64,000 nt of DNA from Thermococcus sp. Bubb.Bath (lineage in GTDB: Archaea; Methanobacteriota_B; Thermococci; Thermococcales; Thermococcaceae), in the NCBI RefSeq assembly GCF_012027595.1, contig NZ_SNUR01000006.1, forward strand, positions 1 to 64,000, read 5' to 3'. This document shows, piece by piece, positions 43,653-51,899 of the stretch. Position numbers and translations under genes: made by a program. How positions within the stretch are numbered: position 1 is the first letter of the stretch; every line of letters begins with the position of its first letter. Under the pieces are notes generated by a model. That model ran no database searches. It was given only the letters and a program-made list of their open reading frames with translations, and was not told the origin of the DNA.

Positions 43653-44055
43653 ACACGCTCTCTGCCCCGTTTGTGCTCTCTTCCTTCTTCGTCAGGGGCT
43701 TCGTTATTTCGAAGGCTTTTCTTATGACTCCATGCTCCACGACGAGCTTTTTGACGTACTCCTTCGGCGGGAACTCAATGGCGTTGCAGGGGCAGACCAT
43801 TGAGCATGTGTTACATCCCACGAGACAGTTGTAGGGCCTCGCAACGACGGGCTTCCCCTCCTCAGTGTCCCAGTCAAAGACCCTTCTCCCGCAGGTAACA
43901 AAGCAGAGCCCGCAGCGGGCACAGACACTGTAGTTTATCTTTGGATACCACTCTACCTCTTTTCTGTCAACGCCCCACCATGGGATAACGCTCAAATCCT
44001 TAACCTCCCTCCCCAAGGCGTCCTTTCCTATGACGGGGGTCTTAACATCGGCCAT
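43642..44055 (-). CDS. Ferredoxin-like 4Fe-4S protein
   Basis: A 137-residue protein with two cysteine clusters: CARCGLCFVTC and, 30 residues on, CLVGCNTCSMVCPCNAIEF. Each looks fit for a 4Fe-4S cluster, the second followed by an extra CPC. A basic C-terminal tail (ITKPLTKKEE) follows. Such polyferredoxin-like proteins move electrons between redox enzymes. The ATG at 44055 follows GGGGTGAG. Confidence 0.85.
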   Translation of the reverse strand: MADVKTPVIGKDALGREVKDLSVIPWWGVDRKEVEWYPKINYSVCARCGLCFVTCGRRVFDWDTEEGKPVVARPYNCLVGCNTCSMVCPCNAIEFPPKEYVKKLVVEHGVIRKAFEITKPLTKKEESTNGAESVFNP

Positions 44056-44184
44056 TTCGCTCACCCCAGCTAATGCTAAATTACCTTCATTTAAAATCTT
44101 TTTCATATGTATTGGTTTCCAACCAAGGGTTTTGGGCAGAACTGTCCAGAAAATTTTAAATTTCTTTCATATGAGGTTCTCTTG

Positions 44185-44848
44185 ATGCCTATGCTGTGCT
44201 TGAGGAACATCACCTACGGAGTGAACGGCAGGAAAATAATAGAGAGAGTTAACATGCGCTTTAAGGATGGCATGAGCTGCTCCATCCTAAGCTCCAATGG
44301 GGCAGAAAAATCGACTCTCGCTTACATCATAAAGGGGGTTGCAAAGCCCAGTGGTGGCAAAGTCCTGCTCGATGAGAATGATATAACCAAGCTAGGCGTA
44401 ACGGAACGGGCAAAACCTGGAATCACGCTCCTCTGGCAGGAACCGACACACTACGACGGGATAACCGTTGGTGAATACATAACCCTGGGTGGAAAGATCA
44501 AAGCGGACAAAAACGAGATTAGAGAGGCCCTTGATCTAGTCGGGCTTCCCTACGAACTTTACGCTCACCGCTTCGTTGACAAGAGCCTAAGCGGGGGCGA
44601 ACGTTGTGAACGAGGCCTACGGCCTTGGGGACTACGCGAAGGGACACGTTGAGTGCCACGAGATAGTTAAGGGGAACGCCGACGTCCAGACCATCCCGCT
44701 CCTGAGGGTGAAGAACGACAAGGCCGAGCTCACCCATGAGGCCTCGGTAGGTAGGATAAATGAGGCCCAGCTCATGAAGCTTATGACGATAAGGATTAAC
44801 TGAAGAAGAAGCAGCGGAGCTGATAATAAAAGGACTGCTGGGTGGATG
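44185..44848 (+). pseudogene. sufC: Decayed suf locus: SufC fragment fused to SufB/D tail
   Basis: The first 450 bases encode a SufC-like ATPase (LCLRNITYGVNGRKIIERVN) up to the signature KSLSGGE. Walker A is damaged: SSNGAEKST replaces GxNGAGKST, with the conserved Gly now Glu. Right after LSGGE the frame shifts by one and the text continues as a SufB/SufD C-terminus (AYGLGDYAKGHVECHEIVKGN, THEASVGRI). About 44797 a second frameshift leads to GLTEEEAAELIIKGLLGG and a stop at 44846-44848. So a deletion has joined the middle of sufC to the 3' end of sufB or sufD. A TATA box (about 44150-44160) remains. Not functional as SufC. Confidence 0.85.
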
Positions 44849-44885
44849 AAAGAGATGTAGTTCCAGAAAAAAGAATTAGGAAAAT

Positions 44886-46517
44886 TCAGAGGCGGTAGGC
44901 CTTAACTCCCTGAGCTGCTGAGGCAGGAGAGAGAAGCTTCTCTCCCCTCACCTCGACGGCATTGTAGTAGCCGGGCACATAGAGGGCCGGGCCGCGCATG
45001 ATGACGCTCTCGTCCACCCAGTTGACCTCGCTGATGCCTTTAGGCTTCCCTTCCTTCACAATCTGCTCCCATACATTCTTATTGAGTACACATCCGGGGT
45101 CGTCTCCGAGAAGGTCGAGGGTGTAGTGGTATGCCCTCGCGCGGCAGCCTCCGCAGATGTTTCTGTAGGGGCACGTCCTGCAGTTGCCTGTGAAGTTGTT
45201 CCTGTCCCTCAGTAGGTTGAATATTTTGCTGTTCTCCCATATTTCCTTGAAGTCTCTGGTTCTCACGTTCCCAACCGGCAAGGGCAGGAAGACGCAGGGG
45301 ACAACGGTTCCGTCCGGCTCTATTCCAGAGTATATTCTACCGGCACCACATCCACCAATGAACTCAGCGAGGGTCTTCACGGCGCTGTTCTCTCCGATGT
45401 AGAAGTGGGCGGGGGTTACGTTCTTACCCTGCGACTCTTGGAGGGTCACAGGGGCATACTGCGGGGCCGTCGTCAGGACCTCCAGTTTCCTCTTCTTCAT
45501 TTCGTGATAGAGTACCCTCATGTACTCATCGCGCTCCTCTGGGGTCAGGTCAACCTTAACCATCTCCTCTGCCCTTCCCGTTGGTACGAGGTTGAAGAAG
45601 ATGACGCGCTTCACGCCGATGTTCTCGGCCAGGTCGAGAATGTCGTCAATCTCGCCGTAGGTGTCTTTGTCCATAACCACTGCCATCCCATGGCTGATGC
45701 CCAGCTCCACAGCGTTCTCAAGGGCTTTTGTGGCGTGCTCCCAAGCACCGGGAATCCCGCGGAACTCATCGTGCTTCTCGGGCTTTGCCGAATCAACGCT
45801 CACCTCGACGTACTTCAAGCCGAGGTCAACCGCCTTCTTGAGGTTCTCCATGTTTGCAAAAGTCCAGCCGTTTGTTGCCACTGAAGTGTGTATCCCCCTG
45901 CTCGCGAGCTCCTTGACGATGCGGTAGAAGTCCGGGTGTATAGTTGGCTCGCCACCACTAATGGCCACAGCCGCAACTCCCGCTTTATCTAGCTGTTCAA
46001 CGAGGTTCAGCTTCTCCTCCAGCGAGAGCTCGCTCGGAAGGGGCCTGTCCGCCCTCTGGTAGCAGTGCTTGCACCTGAAGTTACACATATTGGTGAAGTT
46101 CCAGACTATGAGGAACGGTCCCGCCAGCCTCTGTGGAACAGTTACCCCGTACTTTGCTATTCCCTCCAGAACGACCCAGATACCGCGCCTTATGTGCGGA
46201 TCCCTCAGCAGGGCCTCCTTCACTGCTTCCTCGTCACCATGGGCGAGCTTTATGCCGAGTTTTAGAAGAACCTTGAGGACATCCGCCTGAAAGCGTATCA
46301 TCATCGGCTCGTTGAGGCTCTCGCCGGCGTAGACACTGAGGGCCCAGTAGAGGGCTGGAAGTTCTCTACCGTTTATGTTGTACTTCTTCAGAGTAGGCCG
46401 TATCAGGGCCCTCGCCAGGGGGTTCCCGAGTATTAACTTGAACGCGGTGAGAGCAGTGCCAAGCTGGTTCCCTCCAGACTCCTTAATTTCGGCCTCAACG
46501 CCCTCTCCAGCACTCAT
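44886..46517 (-). CDS. Radical SAM/SPASM protein with N-terminal helical extension
   Basis: A 543-residue radical SAM enzyme. The cluster motif CNFRCKHC uses Cys145, Cys149 and Cys152; AISGGEPTIHPDF follows. The C-terminal SPASM region shows FIGGCGAGRIYSGIEPDGTVVPCVFLPLPVGNV, CRTCPYRNICGGCRARAY and a later GC, fit for two more Fe-S clusters. The first 135 residues are a helical extension not usual in the family. SPASM enzymes modify peptides or cofactors, including heme and tungsten cofactors. Substrate unknown. The ATG at 46517 follows GGTGGTG, and TATA CTTTATAC is about 35 bases upstream. Divergent from a small membrane protein. Confidence 0.88.
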   Translation of the reverse strand: MSAGEGVEAEIKESGGNQLGTALTAFKLILGNPLARALIRPTLKKYNINGRELPALYWALSVYAGESLNEPMMIRFQADVLKVLLKLGIKLAHGDEEAVKEALLRDPHIRRGIWVVLEGIAKYGVTVPQRLAGPFLIVWNFTNMCNFRCKHCYQRADRPLPSELSLEEKLNLVEQLDKAGVAAVAISGGEPTIHPDFYRIVKELASRGIHTSVATNGWTFANMENLKKAVDLGLKYVEVSVDSAKPEKHDEFRGIPGAWEHATKALENAVELGISHGMAVVMDKDTYGEIDDILDLAENIGVKRVIFFNLVPTGRAEEMVKVDLTPEERDEYMRVLYHEMKKRKLEVLTTAPQYAPVTLQESQGKNVTPAHFYIGENSAVKTLAEFIGGCGAGRIYSGIEPDGTVVPCVFLPLPVGNVRTRDFKEIWENSKIFNLLRDRNNFTGNCRTCPYRNICGGCRARAYHYTLDLLGDDPGCVLNKNVWEQIVKEGKPKGISEVNWVDESVIMRGPALYVPGYYNAVEVRGEKLLSPASAAQGVKAYRL

Positions 46518-46609
46518 TTTCACCACCAGTAAGAGTTGGTGGTAATCACGTATAAAGTTTTCGTTTATGTTAGAAATTTTTGATATTTTTAATATATTCG
46601 AAATAACCG

Positions 46610-46624
46610 AAAAGTTTAAATAGT
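46610..46624 (+). promoter_or_regulatory. TATA box of the small membrane protein gene
   Basis: AAGTTTAAATAG lies about 50 bases before the ATG at 46669. Together with the minus-strand CTTTATAC at 46548-46556 it makes this gap a divergent promoter region for the SPASM gene and the small membrane protein, with room for a shared operator between the two TATA boxes. Confidence 0.5.
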
Positions 46625-46668
46625 TAAAGGTGAAGTGTAGAATGAAAACCCTCTGGAGGTGACCAAGA

Positions 46669-46986
46669 ATGGCCTCTGCGAAAACCGGCCTCTGGACCGC
46701 CCTCTGCGGTGCCTGTTTGATCTTGATAGATGGTATAGTCGTTCTGGCCAACAAAGCCTTCTACGGATGGCACTACGGGAGCTACACAACAGTCGGCTGG
46801 GTTGAGATAATCCTCAGCCTTATCATGATGGGCCTAGCTTACTACTACAAGAAGAGCCCATCCGCAGTCGGATGGAGTATCGTCATCCTGGCCTTCATAA
46901 CGATGCCCTTCGATGGCGGCTTCTGGACCATCGGTGCATGGATTGCCGTGATTGGCGGTGCCATCATAGCCACTGCCAAGGAGTGA
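46669..46986 (+). CDS. Small four-segment membrane protein, unknown
   Basis: A 105-residue protein with about four membrane segments (near 8-28, 40-60, 66-82 and 85-102) and short polar loops including a KKSPS stretch. It has a strong GGAGGTG site and its own TATA box, so it is expressed as a real gene. It is divergent from the SPASM radical SAM gene. I do not recognise the family. Confidence 0.75.
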   Translation: MASAKTGLWTALCGACLILIDGIVVLANKAFYGWHYGSYTTVGWVEIILSLIMMGLAYYYKKSPSAVGWSIVILAFITMPFDGGFWTIGAWIAVIGGAIIATAKE

Positions 46987-47072
46987 TTCCTTCGATTTTC
47001 AAACCCCTTTCGTTTTCTTTCTTTGGGAAGATCTTATAAAGGGGTGTCCTACGGTTAATCCGGGGGACTAGA

Positions 47073-47555
47073 ATGACCGGGAAAGCTAGTGACAAAGCGG
47101 AGTTCATAGAGATCGTGGAAAGAATGCTTGCACGGTGGGGCTATGGCTCCACTGAGTCCAGGGTTTATGCCGCTCTCCTCTTCCACGGGAAGCCAATGAC
47201 AATATCCGAACTCGCAGAGGAAACCGGGCTCAGCAGATCCTCGGTTTCAATAGCCCTCAGCAAGCTTACAAGGGAGTACTTCGTCACCTGCAAGAGGAGG
47301 GGCAGGGTAAAGTACTTCACCGCCATTCCAATATTCCTCGAGAAGTTCCTTAAGATACCCAAAGATACTCTAGAACGGGAGATAGAGCCGCTGAAGATTA
47401 TCGTTGAGAGGCTCGTGGATGAAGCAGATGAGGGCAGAAAGCGCCAGCTTGAGGGGATCAAGAAGGAACTCGACGTTCTTGGGTGCATGCTCAGAAAGAT
47501 AATAGAACTAGAGGAAAAAGAGAGCGGATACATCAGCTCTTCCCGCTCCTCTTAA
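47073..47555 (+). CDS. GbsR/TrmB-like winged-helix regulator
   Basis: A 160-residue transcription regulator. The winged helix (about 18-80) reads TESRVYAALLFHGKPMTISELAEETGLSRSSVSIALSKLTREYFV, then the wing CKRRGRVKYFTAIP. A C-terminal coiled coil (about 95-150) probably forms a dimer. No ligand domain is evident. A TATA box CTTATAAAG at about 47034 lies upstream. The gene ends 23 bases into the convergent TDT transporter, so that transporter or the genes at 46-49 kb are likely targets. Confidence 0.83.
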   Translation: MTGKASDKAEFIEIVERMLARWGYGSTESRVYAALLFHGKPMTISELAEETGLSRSSVSIALSKLTREYFVTCKRRGRVKYFTAIPIFLEKFLKIPKDTLEREIEPLKIIVERLVDEADEGRKRQLEGIKKELDVLGCMLRKIIELEEKESGYISSSRSS

Positions 47556-48537
47556 GGCTCACCATTTTTATTATAGTTGCCAGCCAGATTGCCAGAAGGG
47601 GCCAGAGAAGGAGAAAACCAAAGTGGGACATGAGCTTCAGCTCAAACGTGCCTCCCAGGTCTTTTGTGGCGTTCACAAAAGCCCCCAGCGGGAAGATAAA
47701 GGCCCACCACGAGCCACTGTATGGAAGGCTCAAGTTCCTAACGTAGTGGAGGGTCATCGCCGTTGCCATTACCAGCCACCAGAAGCCGAGCCCCCAGAGA
47801 AAAAAAGCGAACACCATGAAGGGCTCTTTTGGTATTGATATTGTAGAATTCTCTATCAGGGCGAAGAGGGCCGTTATGCTCGCTCCAATGGGGCCGAGGT
47901 TCATCCAGATTAGGGGGGCCATCTGGGGAGGCATTAGCTCGTGCCTGATGAAGCGCAGTGTGACAACGGCGTAGAGCACAAGGTAAAGGAAGAAGCCCGC
48001 TCCCCAGCCGAGGTAGTTAACTATGACTGTTAATTCCTGGATATAACCCATCGTCATTCTCATGAAGGCCGCTCCAAAGGGAATTATCACTAGGGCAACT
48101 GGGGGGATGTACCAGGCAGGGGAGAGATGCCTGAGGTCAACCTCACCCGCTATGAACACCTCGTAGGACATCCAGAACGCGAATATGAACGTCAGAACAA
48201 GTCCCCAAAGCCACAGATACCATGCAAGGGTCTGGTTTTTCAGTATCACCAACGCCTGCGCGGAGAGAACTATGGTGGCAGCTCCGCTTGTACCGTAGAA
48301 GTGCCCCTTGGAAGGGTGCCTGAGGTCTTCCAAGGATTCCTTCTGGTAGAGCACCCACCTTAAAAGCCATGGAATGAGCAGGACGAAGTACAGGATGAAG
48401 TTTAAGTAAGTCAGCCCAATTCCAATTTCTCTTAACCAGCCTAAGTATCCTGCATAACGGTATGACGCTATGGCCACTGCTCCTGTCCCCATGACGCTGG
48501 CAAAGGCTGCTGGGTTGAACTCTCTCAGCTTTTCCAT
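47533..48537 (-). CDS. TDT-family (tellurite/dicarboxylate/SLAC1) transporter
   Basis: A 334-residue membrane protein with about ten segments. The family opening FNPAAFASVMGTGAVAIASY is clear. TDT members include the tellurite protein TehA, malate carriers, plant anion channel SLAC1 and the yeast sulfite pump Ssu1. It shares a divergent promoter region with a TauE/SafE-type gene, whose family is also linked to sulfite export, so sulfite or another sulfur oxyanion is a reasonable guess. The start at 48537 follows GGTGGAGGG. Confidence 0.82.
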   Translation of the reverse strand: MEKLREFNPAAFASVMGTGAVAIASYRYAGYLGWLREIGIGLTYLNFILYFVLLIPWLLRWVLYQKESLEDLRHPSKGHFYGTSGAATIVLSAQALVILKNQTLAWYLWLWGLVLTFIFAFWMSYEVFIAGEVDLRHLSPAWYIPPVALVIIPFGAAFMRMTMGYIQELTVIVNYLGWGAGFFLYLVLYAVVTLRFIRHELMPPQMAPLIWMNLGPIGASITALFALIENSTISIPKEPFMVFAFFLWGLGFWWLVMATAMTLHYVRNLSLPYSGSWWAFIFPLGAFVNATKDLGGTFELKLMSHFGFLLLWPLLAIWLATIIKMVSLKRSGKS

Positions 48538-48683
48538 GAACTTCCCTCCACCTGTTTTTTCTTTCATTCACAGATTTTAGGTAGGCTTAAAAAAGTTTTG
48601 TGACTGAAATAAGCCAATGTTTCAAAAACTTTTTAAATGAGCACCATTTCATTCGGTGAGACAAGTAAAATGAGGTGAGCCTA

Positions 48684-49418
48684 ATGGACTACATAACCAT
48701 TGGCATTATAGCGTTCATTCTGAGCGTCGTCTTTTCCATCGGTGGGGTCGGAAGCGCGATAGCCATAGTCCCGACTATGACGTGGCTCGGGATACCGCTC
48801 ATGGTGGCGAAGCCTACGGGCCTTTTCATAAACACCCTCTCCATGCTCTCGGCAACGATTAAAAACATCAAACACGGCAAGCTCGACCACCGCTTCGGCC
48901 TTCCAATACTGATTATGGCGACAGTTTTTGCTCCCCTCGGTGCCTACTCAGGGAAGTTCATACCCAAAGAATACGTCCTTTGGGTCTTCATCGCATTCCT
49001 CCTGTACTCTGGCACAATGATGATCTTCTTCAAGCCGAGGTCGAGGGATGGAAACGGGAACCACATTGTCGAGGGCTCTCTAATTGGAAGTCTGGCCGGA
49101 TTTCTCGGAGGCCTACTTGGCGTTGGGGGAGGGGGTATAATCAGTCCGACCCTCATAATGCTCGGTTACGAGCCGAAGAAAGTGGCCGCGACAACCGCTC
49201 TAGTGGTCTTCTTCTCGTCGCTGAGCGGCTTCTTAACTTACTGGGGTATGGGCGCTCTCGACTGGAAGCTCCTCGGGGTTGTTTCCATCTCTGCGATAGC
49301 GGGCGGCTGGCTCGGGACCCATCTCATGCACTTCAAGATGAGCTCGGAGCAGGTGAAGAAAGTAATTGGTATTATCCTCTACCTGATAGCACTGAAGATG
49401 GTTCTCAAGGTTCTTTAA
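48684..49418 (+). CDS. TauE/SafE-family anion exporter
   Basis: A 244-residue membrane protein with about eight segments in two related halves. The family repeats are FSIGGVGSAIAIVPTMTWLGIP and GGLLGVGGGGIISPTLIMLGYEPKKVAATTALVVFFSSLSG. Members export sulfite or sulfoacetate or other organosulfonates. The ATG at 48684 follows AGGTGAG. TATA box CTTTTTAAATG is at about 48627. Divergent from the TDT carrier. Confidence 0.85.
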   Translation: MDYITIGIIAFILSVVFSIGGVGSAIAIVPTMTWLGIPLMVAKPTGLFINTLSMLSATIKNIKHGKLDHRFGLPILIMATVFAPLGAYSGKFIPKEYVLWVFIAFLLYSGTMMIFFKPRSRDGNGNHIVEGSLIGSLAGFLGGLLGVGGGGIISPTLIMLGYEPKKVAATTALVVFFSSLSGFLTYWGMGALDWKLLGVVSISAIAGGWLGTHLMHFKMSSEQVKKVIGIILYLIALKMVLKVL

Positions 49419-49536
49419 ATTGTCAGACCCTTCAGTATTTTCATCATTCAATCTTGCACCGTATCTAAAATCCTGTTTAGGGCCACAGGCAGCAAAAGAA
49501 CATCAAAAGTTGCCAAAAACAAAACAATGGGGGCAA

Positions 49537-49926
49537 TCAACCCTCACGGTGCCCTTCCTTCTCTTTCTCCCGCTCTATCCTCTCCTTCCAGTATGGATCG
49601 ACCCTGAGAACCTGCTCTATGAAGGCCCTGACAACGTCCCCAACCTTTCCATAGGCACCGGTTACGACCGTTATCCCAAACTGGTTGAAGTATTCCATCG
49701 CCTTCCTTCCCATCCCGTAAACGATAACAACCTCCACCCCGTTCTCCTGCATGAAGTTCGGTAGATCGCCAGAGCTGTGCTCCTCAAAGGGAACTGGGAG
49801 GACTTCAACTCCCCTTATCTCATTATCTTCTACGTCCACAAAGGTGAAGTACTTGGCCCTTCCAAAGTGTCCACTTATGGGACTTTCAAGTCCGAGGTTT
49901 TCATCAACCGGGAGCGCGATCCTCAT
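49537..49926 (-). CDS. NifX/MTH1175-type cofactor domain protein
   Basis: A 129-residue member of the dinitrogenase Fe-Mo cofactor family: MRIALPVDENLGLESPISGHFGRAKYFTFVDVED, then NFMQENGVEVVIVYGMGRKAMEYFNQFGITVVTG. It has an added basic and acidic tail (YWKERIEREKEKEGHREG). Thermococci lack nitrogenase as far as I know, so a different metal cluster is the likely cargo. The start at 49926 follows AGTGGTGA; a TATA box is at about 49963. Confidence 0.8.
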   Translation of the reverse strand: MRIALPVDENLGLESPISGHFGRAKYFTFVDVEDNEIRGVEVLPVPFEEHSSGDLPNFMQENGVEVVIVYGMGRKAMEYFNQFGITVVTGAYGKVGDVVRAFIEQVLRVDPYWKERIEREKEKEGHREG

Positions 49927-50033
49927 GATATCACCACTATCTCTGAAAGTTTTTTCAGATATAAACTTTGTGCATATGCACGCCTTCACTCCTTGAATAT
50001 CTCCCAATCACAAGGTTCATGCTACCTTTCAGC

Positions 50034-50882
50034 TCAGCCCCGAATGCACACCAAACTGCCCTGGGGAACGTTGAGCTCCCTTGATATCGGCCTGCACTTC
50101 GCCTTGAGGAGGTAGAAAACCCTGCCATCTTTTATTTCGCTCAGCGTCTCGAAGTTGCCCTGACCCTTCGCGATTATCACATCAGCCCCCTCAAAGACAG
50201 CCTTGAACTCGTCTGAGACTATGTTAATCGGGACTCCTACAATCCTTGTGCCCGTTGAGATTACCTCCCCAAGCTCTTCAAAGCCAGCATTCTTTAGGTC
50301 TTCAACTGTGGCATCGTTTATTATCGGTCCTTCCTTGCCAGCTATGTAGACTTTGAAATGCGGAAATACCTCTTTAAGCTTTTTCAGGAATAGCCTGTCA
50401 AAGTATATCTCCCCACAGTTGTCCGTGAGGTAGAGAAGGCTCTTAGCGTTTTTGAGGGCATTGAAGAGCTCCTCAGAATGGTCGATGTAAAGCTCCTCTT
50501 TGAGCATTGTCCTAACGTCCTCCTCAATCTTCTCAGGGGAGTAGCCAACCGCAAAGTCTATCACGTTTCCAATGATTGCGAGCTTCAGGGCAGTTTTGAG
50601 GTCGAGTTCCTCCTTTTCGAGTTCTTCCACCACTCTCTCCGCGAGCTTGCTGGAGAGCTCCTTGTACCCCTTAAACGGGTCGTCATTGTCTATAACCCCG
50701 TAAACGCCGAGGAAGACCTCGCTCCCAAAAATCGCTGGAACGGAGTCCTCACGGATGTTTGCCATCAGCTTCGCCGCCTCGATAACTCCCCGCTTTCTCA
50801 GTTCAAGGTCATCGGTCCCCATCTCAACTATTCTTTGGCATTGGTCTGCAGCACAGGCAAAGCACTCGTAGTGAATCTTCAT
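50034..50882 (-). CDS. DUF89/ARMT1-like damage-control phosphatase
   Basis: A 282-residue protein of the DUF89 family, metal-dependent phosphatases that remove harmful phospho-metabolites. Motifs are an N-terminal CFACAADQC, LTDNCGEIYFDRLFL (with the metal-binding Asp and Asn), AGKEGPIINDATVEDL and ADVIIAKGQGNFETLSE. The N-terminal cysteines may bind zinc, as seen in the archaeal subfamily. Start 50882 follows a GGGGG run; 50888 is possible. Its physiological substrate is unknown. Confidence 0.87.
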   Translation of the reverse strand: MKIHYECFACAADQCQRIVEMGTDDLELRKRGVIEAAKLMANIREDSVPAIFGSEVFLGVYGVIDNDDPFKGYKELSSKLAERVVEELEKEELDLKTALKLAIIGNVIDFAVGYSPEKIEEDVRTMLKEELYIDHSEELFNALKNAKSLLYLTDNCGEIYFDRLFLKKLKEVFPHFKVYIAGKEGPIINDATVEDLKNAGFEELGEVISTGTRIVGVPINIVSDEFKAVFEGADVIIAKGQGNFETLSEIKDGRVFYLLKAKCRPISRELNVPQGSLVCIRG

Positions 50883-50888
50883 GCCCAT

Positions 50889-51318
50889 CCCCCTTTGAGT
50901 TATTACTGCAGATTAAACGGGTTTTGCTTTAACTGTTGGCGTATCAACTTTGCCCCTTAACGCATATTAACCGAAGAAACTTTGCCATGCAAAGTTTTAT
51001 CAAAGGTTGTGGTTCTTGTTTGTGTGATTTTTGAGTGAGTTTTCCTTAGAAATTTGCCGTTTCTTCGTGGATTCTGGCTTTTAGTGAGTTTGTTTGAGCG
51101 AGTTTGCTTTGTAATCGACGCCCAAAGGGCGTCAAGGAGAGAGAAACTCCTTTAAAAAAGCCAGTGCTTGTTGAATTCTGTATCAGGAGAGCTTTTTAGA
51201 ATGAAAATCCGCGTAGAAAGGCCATTTTAAAGGAACCACGAGCCTTGATCAAACTCAATGGGACTATCGTCCCGTGCGTTGAAGCGAAGCTTCAACGTCG
51301 CGTAGGCGAAGTTTGTTA
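50889..51318. other. 430-base noncoding region with palindromes
   Basis: No credible gene is seen here. The region holds palindromic repeat copy 2 (about 50970-51004), three GAGTGAGTTT-like direct repeats (near 51033, 51079 and 51097), palindrome GACGCCC-AAA-GGGCGTC (51117-51133), AAGGAG / CTCCTT around a short loop (about 51134-51153), and GTTGAAGC-GAA-GCTTCAAC (about 51278-51297). It is bounded by the DUF89 promoter and the tRNA-Gly 3' end. A structured RNA or old mobile-element remnant is possible. Confidence 0.5.
50970..51004 (+). repeat. Palindromic repeat, copy 2
   Basis: AAACTTTGC (50977-50985) and GCAAAGTTT (50989-50997) are a perfect inverted repeat with loop CAT. Flanks ACCGAAG before and TATCAA after match the reverse complement of the copy at 37-71. 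The two copies are about 51 kb apart and in opposite orientation. Function unknown. Confidence 0.6.
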
Positions 51319-51396
51319 TGGTGCGGTGGCCGGGATTCGAACCCGGGTTACCGGCTTGGGAGGCCGGTGTCCTAGACCAGGCTAGACTACCACCGC
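51319..51396 (-). tRNA. tRNA-Gly (CCC)
   Basis: The minus strand folds as a cloverleaf: acceptor GCGGTGG (51396-51390) with CCACCGC (51329-51323), anticodon stem CCGGC / GCCGG around loop CTCCCAA (anticodon CCC), and T arm CCGGG-TTCGAAT-CCCGG. The discriminator is A (51322), followed by an encoded CCA (51321-51319). The TATA-like TTTTTAAAC at about 51420-51428 lies at the right distance for its promoter. Confidence 0.93.
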
Positions 51397-51561
51397 GCGA
51401 AGGGTGTATCGAGAACTACGTTTAAAAATTTTGCGCAGGGGAGGGTCCTGCCGCAACGACCTGGATGTACATTGATGTCCTCCATGGCATCTTTTCGCTC
51501 AAAAACTCCTTCTTAAACTTTTCGTAACCTCTATAAACCCCTCACCGCAGTCCGACCACGA

Positions 51562-51572
51562 AAAGCTTATAT
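51562..51572 (+). promoter_or_regulatory. TATA box of the RNA polymerase operon
   Basis: AAGCTTATATAGG lies about 65-70 bases before the rpoH start. Transcription would begin near 51595, giving a leader of about 40 bases with AGGGGGC. This promoter likely serves the whole rpoH-to-S7 cluster. Confidence 0.6.
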
Positions 51573-51635
51573 AGGTGAACCCAGACCGGGGGGTAGTGGC
51601 AATCATTCTGAAAAACTGTAAGGGGGCATTTCTCG

Positions 51636-51884
51636 GTGGCGGCGAAGAAAGAATTTAACGTGTTCATGCATGAGCTGGTGCCGGAACATAGGATACTCGG
51701 CGAGGAGGAGAGGGAGGAGCTCCTCAAGAAATATCGTATCAAGCTCTCTCAGCTTCCGCAGATACTCGCTTCTGACCCGGCGGCCGTTGAGCTTGAGGCC
51801 AAACCCGGTGATGTGATCGAAATCAAGAGAAAGAGTCCCACCGCGGGCGTTTACTACTACTACCGCCTCGTGGTCGAAGGATGA
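51636..51884 (+). CDS. rpoH: RNA polymerase subunit H
   Basis: An 82-residue subunit of archaeal RNA polymerase, equal to the C-terminal part of eukaryotic Rpb5. Recognisable stretches are [22 protein letters not shown] and [36 protein letters not shown] at the end. The start is GTG at 51636 with AGGGGGC upstream. It is the first gene of the polymerase operon, with rpoB 15 bases downstream, as in other euryarchaea. Confidence 0.95.
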   Translation: MAAKKEFNVFMHELVPEHRILGEEEREELLKKYRIKLSQLPQILASDPAAVELEAKPGDVIEIKRKSPTAGVYYYYRLVVEG

Positions 51885-51899
51885 TTCTGAGGTGAGAAC

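Noticed and set aside
49422-49445. ATGATGA and two CTGA boxes on the minus strand after the TauE-type gene
   Set aside because: The spacings between boxes are only 5 bases, too short for C/D guide RNAs.
49928-49944. TATCAC upstream of the NifX-type gene as half of the TrmBL1/TGR motif
   Set aside because: The second half GTGATA is missing at the required 5-base spacing.
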